A stretch of DNA of 64,000 bases from Trematomus loennbergii (lineage: Eukaryota; Chordata; Actinopteri; Perciformes; Nototheniidae), in the NCBI GenBank assembly GCA_012861695.1, contig JAAOOA010000399.1, positions 8,862,147 to 8,926,146 on the forward strand, read 5' to 3'. The notes beneath the pieces are model-generated. The model worked only from the letters and a program-made list of their open reading frames with translations, did not search any database and was not told where the DNA came from. Shown here in pieces: positions 1 to 10,818 of the stretch. Each line of letters starts with the position of its first letter. The first letter of the stretch is position 1. Both the position numbers and the translations under genes were made by a program.

Positions 1-482
1 TGATTTTTATTTAGTAAAATCGTTGCCTTCAAAGTAGCATGTTTTGTAATAGCGTTGGGTTCAGAGTTATCAGACTCAGATAGTAAAACTATTTGATTTA
101 GATTTTTTTTAATTGGATGTACAGTTTTTGTGAATTATCCTACTTTTTAGATTTGTTGTAACTTGACATTTTGTACAAATAAAATATATTGTCACTCAAT
201 CAAAAACCAAAATTGTGTCTATATTCATGTTTATTATTTTATGTATTTTTCACATTTGCAACCCCATCTATAATTTACGGTCTTGGGGCATGAATATTAA
301 GTTTTACATGAAATTTGAGCAAATCATTTGTTTGTGAGCCCCTCAGAGTCAAAAGGAAGTAGGCTGCTAAATCTGCATGCAGAGTGAAAAACCACAAAGT
401 CAGGAGCAAAGAAAAGTTTTATAGGAGATTCGGTTCCCGTTCATATTAAAGCGGTTCATGTTAGTTTCTGTTTCTCTCTTTC

Positions 483-714
<232 letters not shown>

Positions 715-1839
715 AGACTCTACATACATCGTTTTTACATATTTTATTTATTGAATTAGCATTCCCTCAACTAAAATACATCTCACATCTTTTGACTCAC
801 ACCCACACAAAACCTTTGCCATGAACTAAATTAAACAAGGGTGCCTTATATTGATTGACTTTACATTTGAAAAGCCTTTAACAATTATACAGTGTTGTCT
901 TTAATAGAGCAAAAACATTTTTTTTTTTTTTTTTTTTTTACAGTATACAAACAAGGGCAGTTAAAAAAAGCTTGGAGCCACCTCAATTCACTAAGTGCAC
1001 TTCTGGACACAAGCAATTCTTTTTTCTACAAGGCCAAATGCATACAAGACCCTTCTTCTTCTTTTTTTTTTTTAAACCGATATTTCTCTGTAGAAATTTA
1101 AAGGCATTTGCGAGAAGCCCTAGGATATATAATTAAGCTCCTGGAAACCTCCACATATGTAATTATGTAAACTATGTGTTGTCCAAAATAGAAAGCAAAC
1201 TAAGCTGTACACTAGTGTATTAATGGCATCTGATCGTGATAGAAAAATGTGCTTTTCTGTGTACATCAAGATTGCACAAACATCCCGATACGATACACCC
1301 CCCTCCGCTCCAACCAACATCACAACAGTTGTAATATTAGTGTGTGAACAACTGTCAGCTGACATGTTCATGCAGGACTCTGACGGGCGGCGCCTTCCTC
1401 TCATCAGCACGCTCAAACCACCAACCAACAAAAACTAAAGATTATCACCTGACTTTCTCATTCCTTCCCGCCAGTTTCCCCCTCTGTCTTTGTCATTCTT
1501 CTATTCTCCATCTTGTTTCAACAGTCTTTTAATATTCTCCACAGAAAACCAACATCTTACATACTTTAATACATGTGAAACCGAGCAAAAGAGGCGCCAC
1601 ATGCAGAGTGTGTGAGTGTGTGTGTGTCGTGGTTTGTCTTTCATCCAGTATACATTCTAGGCGATTTAGAAAAAATAGAATCATTATCCAGAGAGCAGCT
1701 CCCTCACTGAAGCGTCCCTGTGGCCGGGGGGTCAAATTGCTCTGACAACCTGCAACACATGTTCAGCAGTCAGCACTTTATCCTCATATTTTATCAGGTG
1801 AAATCGTGCATAATATGAGAACAATCCTTACCCAGTGGT

Positions 1840-1935
1840 CTAGCTCCTGCCTCCCTTCCTTGTAGATTTGGGCATGACGTCAGAGCTTGGCTGTGCTGGG
1901 AGCTGGTCAGAGTGAGGCTCCTCTGCATGGTGCTT
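1840..1935 (-). CDS. Copy A terminal coding exon and stop
   Basis: 31 codons plus TAG, as in 24246-24341. The 3' UTR-like sequence down to the AATAAA at about 745 follows. Confidence 0.78.
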   Translation of the reverse strand, partial: KHHAEEPHSDQLPAQPSSDVMPKSTRKGGRS

Positions 1936-2416
1936 CTGAAATATAAGATTGACGTTTTACAACCAAATATAGAAAGGAAGAGAAGACGCAGAGCCGTTGC
2001 ATGCAGATTTCACAACATGATTTGAGGAATTCACATCGGCTAAAGAGACAGGAGAGTACATCACATGCAGATTTTCGCAGGAATCCACCGATAGAGATTT
2101 TTTGTTTTTTCATTTGGTTCAATTACACATTCACAGAATCGTTTGTACATTATCATGCAAATCGAACGTCATTGTTTTCTTCATGCAGTCGGCAGTTTGC
2201 TTACTTTGGACTTTGACTTTGACTTGCTCTTGCCCTGTAACAAAGTTGACACCTTGGTTAGGCCCAACACTCCTCGAGCTCCATGAGGAGGAGACCACTG
2301 ATACGGTTTAATGCTATTACATGACCGACAGAGGGCGCCATGTCACAGTGAAATCTAAAAGTGCCCAACGTCAGTGCTTATAAAATGCCATTAGTCAAAA
2401 GCAGATCTTATTTTAC

Positions 2417-2503
2417 CTTTGGTTTGTCTGACTTAGGTATGAACTCTGGGGCGTCTGGGAGCAGGGTGCTGGACAGGGAGTCCAGGACAGCGCCAGCCAT
2501 TGG
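2417..2503 (-). CDS. Copy A penultimate exon
   Basis: 29 codons as in 24822-24908, borders intact. Confidence 0.78.
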
Positions 2504-2930
2504 CTAGGAAAGAATGATAAATAAGGAAAATGATAAACAAACACAACAAACCAAACTAATAATACAGTTGTTTAAGATTGCTGCATAAATTAAAATCCAG
2601 CTAGCCATCTTCAATTGCTAATTTCATTCGGGAACAACTATTGCATACACTATTCCCTACATTGCTTGATATTATGAATTTTTCACTTTTTTTGATAATC
2701 CTTTATACACTTTGGAAATATTATCTTTGTAACATGTCAAAAAAGCACATTTAATTACATTTAATTGATAAAGTTTGTATCCAAAAACAGCAGAAAATGC
2801 AAAAAGTCTGGTGCAGTACAGAAATATGACAGCACACCACATTGTACTTTAACAGCAAACATTAAGATTTCCAGAGAAGGAGGAACTATAAATGCAAATA
2901 TTATAAATAACAGTGTATTTCCCGTGCTAC

Positions 2931-3070
2931 CTTCAGAGGCTTTGAGTCCAGCACAGGAGGTTCCAGCTTTGTTGTGGCAGCGCCTGAAGCGACGGGTGCT
3001 ACAGGTAGAGAGGCAGCAGCAAGAAGTCACTGGACAGCAGGTCCAACGCTGTCTTATCATCCATAGACTT
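2931..3070 (-). pseudogene. Copy A unit 5 subdomain C exon, 1-nt deletion
   Basis: 140 nt versus 141 in copy B. A base is missing after [10 protein letters not shown] (near 3029), so the downstream frame is lost. Confidence 0.78.
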
Positions 3071-3154
3071 CTGCAGAGAGACAGGAAGTGCATGTGGTTT
3101 ATACACAGTGAACTTTACACCATTTAACAGTGCTCGACTGTCTACTGTCATATT

Positions 3155-3155
3155 C

Positions 3156-3199
<44 letters not shown>

Positions 3200-3258
3200 C
3201 GTGTACGTGTACGTGTACGTGTACGTGTACGTGTATGTGTATGTGTATGTGTATGTGC
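3155..3258. repeat. (GTGTAY)n compound microsatellite, copy A
   Basis: GT run followed by GTGTAT and GTGTAC hexamers, in an intron of the cast duplicate. Copy B counterpart is at 25562-25664 with a different hexamer mix. Confidence 0.95.
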
Positions 3259-4281
3259 ATTCCTACCCCCTTAGGTTTTGGTTTTGCAGGTACTTTTCCA
3301 ATATCCTTTAAAACAACATTGGTAAACATTAGACTAATAGTAATATTACTACAAGCTGTAAAAATCATATATCATGCATATCACAGTAGATATTCAAATC
3401 AACAAACCCACATAGTTCTGTTTTAAAGCTTAAGGTAGTTAAGGTAGGGACAATGTGTCTTCTTTATTACATCCTCTATTTTATAACTAAATAATATGTC
3501 ACTGTTGTTTCAGCATGAACTTTAAAACAAGAATATAGAAATGATCATATTTCTAAAACATGCACTAATACTTTGAATTATGCTCCAGCAGCTGCTTACC
3601 TAAACCTAAATTGTTAATCAACCAGGCTGATGGGCTCTACTAAGTGGAAAAGTCCCACATTTAAATGAGATTTAGTCTCTGGGATACACATGTCTGTTGA
3701 AAATGTAATGGCAAACAATCATACAGTTCTTTAGATATTTCAGTCTGGATGAAACACTCAACACTTGGCTAAAAAAAAATGAAGCGTTTGTTAAGGCGAG
3801 CAAGTTAGCAACATAAATATGCTACAGGAAGATGGACACCTATAGAATTCCTCAGAGGCCAATATGAAACAAATTCTGGTGACTTTTTCTAATGTTTATG
3901 GCTTTAAAGAAAATCCAAGTTAGCTTATTTTACTTATTCCATTTGTTAAAACAAGTAGACAAGTTATGGCCTGTCATAGAAAAGTTATTTTGTGTCTGAA
4001 TTATTGTCAGTGTTTGTTACTGTAGTACTAATTCTGACCACAAGAGGCTGAAGGGCAACATTACCCATGTTCTAAAATAGTAAAAATACATAGTTTTCTT
4101 ACAAGTTAGCCTTTCATTTCTCCATGCATTTTAAAACATATTGTGTGAGAGCCAGTCACTAACTTTCAAACCAAGAACTATCAGGCTTCGATAGTTGATC
4201 AATATATACATGTTTCCCTACTGGCCTCTCAAGGCTTCCGTACACAACAGAAACAAAGGGAGATATAAGACTGTTTTTTAC

Positions 4282-4362
4282 CCCAGTGGGTCGATACTCT
4301 GGTGGCAACGTGTCGTCTCTCTCCCCCATCTTAATCAGCCTTTCTTCTTTCAGCTTCTCCTC
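4282..4362 (-). CDS. Copy A unit 5 subdomain B exon
   Basis: 27 codons with [15 protein letters not shown], retaining the full GERDD that copy B lacks. Confidence 0.82.
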
Positions 4363-4473
4363 CTGCAAAAACAAATTAAAATACAGATTACAATCAGAAC
4401 AGCTGAAGTGACTGGTCGACAAATAACAAATCATTCTCTCTCATGTTGGCTGTGCTCTTGAAGGCATTATTAC

Positions 4474-4596
4474 ATTGACGAGGTCTTTGGTAGGAACTGG
4501 GGCGGGCATAGGGACGGGTGTGATGTCCTTCAAGGTGTCTGACAGAGCATCCAGGGCCTCCAGGGCCTCCAGGGCATTGTCTGCTCCTGCGGCCAG
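4474..4596 (-). CDS. Copy A unit 5 subdomain A exon
   Basis: 41 codons including [18 protein letters not shown]. Appears identical to 26876-26998. Confidence 0.8.
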
Positions 4597-4678
4597 CTGA
4601 GGGCACAAACACAGACAAAAACATTCCGATCATGTTACTGCAGGGATTAAGAGAGTCCAAAAAAGGCTTGAGATGTAC

Positions 4679-4801
4679 TTGTGCTGTGTTTACATCTGCG
4701 GCAGATTCTGTGGGAGCACATGCAGAGGACTTCACCGTCGAAGCAGCCGAGGAGGAAACAAATTCTTCCGCCAAGGCGTCCAGAGCAAAGTCTGCAGAGG
4801 G
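4679..4801 (-). CDS. Copy A C-type exon
   Basis: 41 codons as in copy B, but ending CAA|GTACATC (Gln) where copy B has CGA (Arg). Confidence 0.78.
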
Positions 4802-4924
4802 CTGAAGGAGTGACAAAATATAGGGTGTTTAATTTCTATAGGACTTTTCAAATGCATAGAGGTATCCTTGCATCACATTGTATTCTTTAGAGCTACATTA
4901 ACCAGTGCTGGATCCAGTGTGTAC

Positions 4925-5037
4925 CTGTGCAGGGGGGCTGAGGGGGTGATGACAGGAGCCTGGACCACAGGAGCGGATGAGGAGAACGCAAAGTCTCCAG
5001 ATAAAAAGTCCAGAGCATCACCAGTGTTGATGGAGGG
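4925..5037 (-). pseudogene. Copy A unit 4 subdomain C exon, 1-nt deletion
   Basis: [20 protein letters not shown] is readable, but a C7 run near the donor is C6, giving 113 nt and losing frame at the junction. Confidence 0.78.
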
Positions 5038-5201
5038 CTGCAGGACGAGGGGAAAATGTAGGAAAAATGATTAAAGTATGATATTGGGAGATAGATATAA
5101 GTTGAAATAAGGGTGAGATGTCTGATTTATCAATACTAACAAGGTAAAGAGTGTCAACCTATCATTTAAGAAAATATATTGCAGACGTTCATTTTTCTCA
5201 C

Positions 5202-5318
5202 CTCAGGTTTAGGAGCAGGCCGTTTTTTGCATTCCTCCTCATTGAACCTGTATTCTGGAGGAATGGAGTCATCCCTCTCTCCTACAAACACACCCTTGTT
5301 CTTCTTGTGTTTGTCCTC
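5202..5318 (-). CDS. Copy A unit 4 subdomain B exon, intact
   Basis: 39 codons, [20 protein letters not shown] then PEYRFNEEE... to KPE. Full inhibitory core. Copy B has a 2-nt loss here. Confidence 0.82.
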
Positions 5319-5490
5319 CTGTGAAAACAAGTTAAAGAAAAAATTGGGGTCATTATTTACTACCAGGGCACACACTCAATCCAGTCTGCCCATCTAAACA
5401 AAGAATTAAAAAACATGTATTTATACAGGGAATTGAGCCAGTATGGTCCAAATAGGCAAGTTATGTGATTTGCACAAGAACGATATAATA

Positions 5491-5768
5491 GAGTGCCACA
5501 GTGACGCGTACTAAAACCCGGAAGTAAGCTGCGCATGGGTTCCTTGATCATAAATCTAATCGATAGATTTATGATCGATAGGTTTATGATTAAAAAATTA
5601 TAAAAGTAGGGTAGACATATGAGATTATCCGACTGAACAAAACGTGACCCGTCTCTTAAATGTGTGTCAACCACAGACCTTATTTCGAGCTATTTTCCTA
5701 AATCCTATGGAGAAAGGAACCCATGCGCAGCTTACTTCCGGGTTTTAGGACGCGTCACTGTGGCACTC
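5491..5768. mobile_element. 278-bp MITE inserted only in copy A
   Basis: Terminal inverted repeats start GAGTGCCACAGTGACGCG and include the ACCCGGAAGTAAGCTGCGCA segment. TA flanks both sides, as for Tc1/mariner-type insertions. The homologous site near 27887 in copy B is empty. Confidence 0.85.
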
Positions 5769-6162
5769 TATTGGAGTTAGGTGGCCAGGCACTTTTTTTT
5801 ACAAAATTAAATGTTTTGATTACCTGTGGATAATTATTTAATTATATGTTATTTTATTTGTAACTGCACTGCAGACAGAGTGCAGATCTACCTGGACATA
5901 CAATGCAGACAATAGAAGTGTTTATAATACTCAACACATTTTAGCAATTGTGTGTCTAATTTTTATCTATCAGTAATCGGCACCCTGCTCTCAATATTGG
6001 CATCGACCTTTCAAAAAACGTACATCTGTTGACCCCTACTATATCTACCATTGATTATGTAACACATGATAATGCAACACAATCGTGTGGAATAGGTGAA
6101 GCAAAAACCACAGTTTGAGTTTTTCTAATGGGAGTGATTGTGTGTCTGTGAGTGTCCCATAC

Positions 6163-6267
6163 CGAGATGATGTCCTCAGGTCTGAGTTTGGGGAGTTCAG
6201 CTTTAAGGAGGTCTTTTGGCAGCGTGTCACTGAGAGCACCGAGAGCATCCAGAGAGAAGGAGTCACC
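6163..6267 (-). CDS. Copy A unit 4 subdomain A exon, intact
   Basis: 35 codons, [20 protein letters not shown] then [15 protein letters not shown]. Full length where the copy B exon lost a base. Confidence 0.82.
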
Positions 6268-6430
6268 CTGAAGAGACAAGGAGAGGAAAAATATAATGAG
6301 ACTGTCGTAAAAAAAATAGTGAGATAAGTAAAAGAAGATATATAATGCAAGATGAGGTGGTCCATTTATTTTACTTTGTCTGCAGTTTAGACGCATGTAA
6401 AAAAATGCATGGTAGTAATAGAAGCAATAC

Positions 6431-6514
6431 CTTATCAGTCTTGGGTTTTGGCTGTCGTGGTTGTACATGGATGACGTCAACTTTGTTAGGGCGCTCCAGA
6501 GGACAAACCGTTCT
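6431..6514 (-). CDS. Copy A linker exon with 15-nt insertion
   Basis: 28 codons, [20 protein letters not shown] then QPKPKTDK. Five codons longer than the copy B exon, still in frame. Confidence 0.75.
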
Positions 6515-6675
6515 CTACAGGAACACAGGGACATACTTTAGGACATGTAGGTGAAGCCGTGGGGGGACAGAAAACCCAAGGACAGGCAGAAAGAGCCCGT
6601 AATACAAAATCATTTCAATTTTCATATAAACACACACACAAACATACACACACACACACACAGCAATAGCTTTAC

Positions 6676-6867
6676 CTCTGGTGTCTTTTTCTTGGTTGCA
6701 GGAGGGGCAGGTGCCTGAACTCCAGAAGCTTTGGTTGTAGACACAAAGTCTTCAGAAAGCATATCCAGAGCTGGCAAGTCCTCTACCTTATTAAACCTGT
6801 ATTTTGGAGCAATTGAGTCTTCCCTCTCTCCTACAAATACACTCATCTCCTTCTTGTGTTTGCCCTC
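6676..6867 (-). CDS. Copy A fused B+C calpastatin exon
   Basis: 64 codons in frame: [27 protein letters not shown], then [14 protein letters not shown]... to KKKTPE. The acceptor TTTTTTTAG is that of the unit 3 B exon and the donor GAG|GTAAAG that of the 28748 C-type exon. The junction is at about 6788-6792. The core reads SIAPKYR rather than SIAPEYR. Confidence 0.8.
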
Positions 6868-7000
6868 CTAAAAAAAAAGTTGAGGAGATAATAATGCCTG
6901 TTGAGTCTTTCTGTGAGAAACTGAAAACAAATGTTACCAATATGCCAACAGCCGAAGGTGTCCTCAAGGCTGTGAGCTCTGTGAGTGTTTGTGCTCCTAC

Positions 7001-7023
7001 CGAGATGATGTCCTCAGGTCTGA
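7001..7023 (-). pseudogene. Truncated subdomain A exon at the duplication breakpoint
   Basis: The last 23 nt of the exon (RPEDIIS and its TCG|GTAGGAG donor) are kept. Everything 5' is replaced by the 7027-7083 inverted repeat. Confidence 0.8.
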
Positions 7024-7026
7024 CTT

Positions 7027-7083
7027 GTGGCCGGTTTATCTGGTTTTATCTGATGTACCAGCTAAACCAGATAAACCGGCCAC
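7027..7083. repeat. Perfect 20-bp inverted repeat at the copy A breakpoint
   Basis: Arms 7027-7046 and 7064-7083 (GTGGCCGGTTTATCTGGTTT and its complement) around a 17-bp loop. It is followed by ACCAGCTAAACCAGC-type repeats common in fish DNA, to about 7260. Confidence 0.9.
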
Positions 7084-9700
7084 CAGCTAAACCAGCTAAA
7101 CCAGACATCCTGGCCAGTTAAAAAAACAGCATACCAGCGGCTGGTCGCCAGCATCCATCTATCACCAGCTTATGTTTAATAATAGTATTAAATATGCCAT
7201 GCTGGAAGCTTACCAGGATTCCAGGTGACCAGCATACATTGTTTAAATACTGGTATGATTATTTAAACCAGAGAACATAAATATATTACAAAGATTCATT
7301 GTGTCATGTATTCTGGTATCTAGCAAAAATAAAGACATTGTATAGTGTTCATAACAGTATTTTAATTTAATAAATAGCTAGTTAATATAATAAAATACAC
7401 AGTAACAATACAATAATTATACAAATAACAACCAACCTGCAAATCACCCTATACATACAAATAAATGTATTATCTAAAACAGGTGCATTTGATTTAAAAT
7501 AAAAGCAATAAATAGAATTCAATATTTAAATGGTGACAAAAACAGTAACACTATGTATGATTAGAAAAAGGCAACAAAGAAAGTGTTTTTTGTTTTTCCT
7601 TGTTCATGTCCATAATGTTTCCCGTTGTGTAGCGTCCAGCCTTTCCCAATCTGGCCTGCATTTCTGTCTGTTGAAGCCACTTCTTGAAGCAAACTGAAAA
7701 GAAATGTACAGATATAAGTACACTGTATCAGGAGGAGACAACCACGGCATTGCCGTTCGAAAGCGCTGGAGACGCTGTAGTACATATGCCAAGCCTCTAG
7801 ATGGTGCTGTTGCTCACAGAATCAACCCTTGCAAAAACAGAGCTAACATTTTTCAAATTGAGCGAAATGAGGCATGGCTAAAATGCATGATCTGTTTGGT
7901 ATTTTGAAAAAAAAAGTATAAATATGCCTTATATAGGTATGGTCTACACTATATTATTCAAATATAGCATGATAGGTCCACTTTAATATATATTTTTTTA
8001 TTTTTTTTATTTTTAATGTGGGAAGAGGGGGGGCGGCGCCCCTATGGGCCGCCGCCACTATATACATTGACTCGAGTACTGTCTCATTTTAAAGTAGTTT
8101 TATAGCAGCAGTATAGTCTATTTTTAAACTGTAAAAGTATTGCTACTTTTACTAAAGTAAATTATCTGATACTTCTTCCACCTCTAGTGTTACAATAACA
8201 ATTAGCTCTACCGTTAAGGTAACATAAGGGATACATTTGTAACTTATGAAAAACGATTCAATATACAGCGTAATAGAATAAATAAAGTCTTTTAAATTAT
8301 ACTCATCCCGTCGTACAGAAATAAAAACGGCTTAGTTAGTTGGAGTCTCTCTTCTGTGTAGCTAACTAACGTCGGTTGTGACTGCTCCGTGTCCATGGTA
8401 ACAGCCAAGTACTTTTTTGTACTGTATTTGTACCTACAGTATGTACCCCTGATGTGATATCAAGGTGTTGTGTGTATATAATGTTTGATGTAAATATATA
8501 TTTTCTTGAATAAAGGAGAACAAATATCTATATATATCTATATTGAGAATCAGGAGGCCATAAATGGTCTAAAATCAGGGAAATTACCATTCTGGCCAAT
8601 AACCAATACCAACCAATGTGAGAAATAATTGAATAAATAATTCAAAGAAATAACATCTCTTTATTGGATATAGTTTATTCTTCATAGGATTATTTTTTTA
8701 AAACAGTATATTAATTTCATGAAGATACATGACAAAAAACAACATCAAATCTTATAATAATAGTTAAGAAGCTGGAACCAGCGAATATTCAGCATTGTTG
8801 CCAGAAGGATGTTTGAGTAACGTAAAACGGTTATAGATAATTTAAGGACATTTGCTTCAAGTTTATATCCTTAATAAGGATGAAAATAATACAATTAATT
8901 ATTTTCTATTTAAATTATTTGAAGATATTCACATTACATACATTACATTTTTTGGTTGCAATGCAACGAAACTGATATTTAATTTGTTTAAAGTTAAAGG
9001 TAATCATTTTTATTTAATATCTTAATTTATAATCTAATAATATCTAATCTATCAAATGTCACACAAAAGAGTAAAATGCCTGTTATATATCCCACAGCCA
9101 GAGGGAATTAAAACCTGAAGAGATTCAGTTTATGACCACATAGCACAAAGAAAAGCATTACATCTTCATATTCTGGAAGCTGATTCACCAATTTTAGGAA
9201 CATATCTTAAAGTTTGCATCCCTAAAGAAAAGGAGCAATAAACACAATGTTTAACTCATTTGAAGATATTAATAACAGTGAGTAATTGCACAACACATTT
9301 TTAGGATAAATATAAGTTTAAAATGAAGAATTACATTTTTATGAAAATGACTTTAAAGATGCATTAGAGGTCATCATGTTAATTGGTAATAAGATTTCCT
9401 GGAATTGCCCTCTATTAAATCTTATATTATTTTAAAATGTCTCATTATATTTTATCTGAAAAAACATATAAAAGTCACAAAATAGGAAAAAATCCTGTTT
9501 TTCGCAGGTCAAGCAGATACATGAACAGTTAAAACCCCAAACATATTAACTTCAAAACCATATATAACAAGAGAAAACATTACAGCTCTTATCTTATCTC
9601 GCTACTGATAGATTATTCAGATCATTGTTGCAGCTGTATTCTGTAACACGAGGACTTTGAGGAAAGAAATACACTTTTCTCTGATAAAAGCCGACACAGC
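7084..9700. other. AT-rich intergenic stretch between copy A and the lectin
   Basis: No convincing gene. It contains CCAGC-type repeats to ~7260, a MITE fragment (7745-7986), a short GC-rich repeat fragment at 8020-8070, and a MITE end near 8150-8190 (TTCCACCTCTAG). The rest is AT-rich with no recognised structure. Confidence 0.6.
7745..7986 (-). mobile_element. Truncated MITE related to 13941-16089 and 20433-21405
   Basis: In reverse orientation it shares the GCATGATAGGTCCACTTTA end, the ACCAAACAGATCATGCATTT and ATGAGGCATGGC segments, and the CAGCGTCTCCAGCGCTTTCG block with the two larger copies. It has an internal deletion. Confidence 0.8.
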
Positions 9701-9709
9701 AATTCAGCT

Positions 9710-9825
9710 TTAGAGCTCATCCCTCTTCTTCTCCTCCTCCTTGTGGAAGACTTTCCATCCGGCTGCTTCCTCCAGGCCAGTTGGACGTTGTCGTCCAATC
9801 CCTGGGCCCTTAGGTTCTTTTTCGC
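9710..9825 (-). pseudogene. Lectin terminal exon
   Basis: AKKNLRAQGLDDNVQLAWRK then QPDGK, followed by a 1-nt loss. The alternative frame ends EEEKKRDEL and a stop. Confidence 0.6.
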
Positions 9826-10491
9826 CTGAGACACAAAAACTCATTTCATTATCGTTCCAATAAAAACAGATGATTTCTCTTTAGTTCACTCATCTGAAAT
9901 GGTAGTTGTTCCCCTTATTTCTTCCAGTGTAAAGGCTTACCTCAGGTTATGGAATAGTATTTGTACATTTCCTAATGCATTTGGTGGCATGTGGCTAAGT
10001 TTCTGCTATTTACTTCTGCACATATTTACACGTCTTCTTACAAATGCTTGGGTCCTGTTATTTGTGGCCAAAGTATTGAATGTATAATGGATATAGAATT
10101 TCATTCATGTTCATCTTGGTCCATTTCATTCGTATTGAAATTCATTTACTACATTTTCTTTCGTTGAATTCATTATTCTTTAATAGTTATTTATTTGTTT
10201 CCTACCTCTTTCGTCTCTTGTTCTCATGTCATGTGAATTTCCTTTCTGGTGATTGATGTTTTGCATAAAAGTAGAAAACATGATTTACCTCCACCAACAT
10301 CGCATCCAGAAAAGCGGGGTCGTTCAGATCCACACCGTTTGGTTTCTCCACCCTCACCTTTATCACTTTCATTGAAACAGGCACAGCTAAAAACACAAAC
10401 AAACTTCATCAGTCACAACATTTATGGTGTCTTCTTTTTCAACAGACTCAATATCATCACTTGCTTTGACGTAGCTGTGAATTTTACTCAC

Positions 10492-10818
10492 GTCCGTAGC
10501 AAATGAATGGTTTCTTCACTCCACAGTCCAAGTCCTCCCATTTTCCAGAGTTGTCGAAAGCTGCAGCCACACAAACCTTTAAAGCACTGAGTTAGGTTTA
10601 TTTCTGCCAGTACTTGAAGGAGGAGTTGCTTCCATCGGACCACTTCCAGGAGTCTCTGTAAAGGCCGATCCAATAATGAACCCTCCGGTAACAGCTCCAA
10701 TCTGCTGGTTCTCCGCCAGGTTTCTCACACTGGCCAGGTCTGTGTGGTGTTCTCTGCAGTAGCTCTGGGCCTCAGTCCATGTCATTGCTGTTGATGAGGA
10801 CAAATGTTGCATTCGGCC
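10492..10818 (-). pseudogene. Lectin CTLD2 exon
   Basis: Reads [20 protein letters not shown] then [11 protein letters not shown]; after a frame change [19 protein letters not shown]; and after another CVAAAFDNSGKWEDLDCGVK then KPFICYG. WIGL, the W.WSDG element and conserved Cys identify a C-type lectin fold. The calcium-site EPN/QPD is not recognisable in the disrupted stretch. Confidence 0.75.

Larger units (their letters stand above)
1840..7023 (-). pseudogene. Partial duplicate of calpastatin 3' half
   Basis: Eleven exons plus an exon remnant, covering a fused B/C exon, units 4 and 5, and the C-terminal exon. No promoter, start codon or N-terminal region is seen upstream; the duplicated sequence is cut at 7023. 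Two exons carry 1-nt losses. Others (6163-6267, 5202-5318) are intact where copy B is broken. It could still be transcribed from a captured promoter, or be an assembly duplicate. Confidence 0.8.

Noticed and set aside
1120..1431. 103-codon minus ORF identical in both copies (23526-23837)
   Set aside because: It lies in the probable 3' UTR. Identity is explained by the recent duplication; no motif and low-complexity codon use.
3099..3426. ORFs over the GTGTAY tract (also 25505-25832)
   Set aside because: Simple-repeat translations within an intron, with no start context or family similarity.
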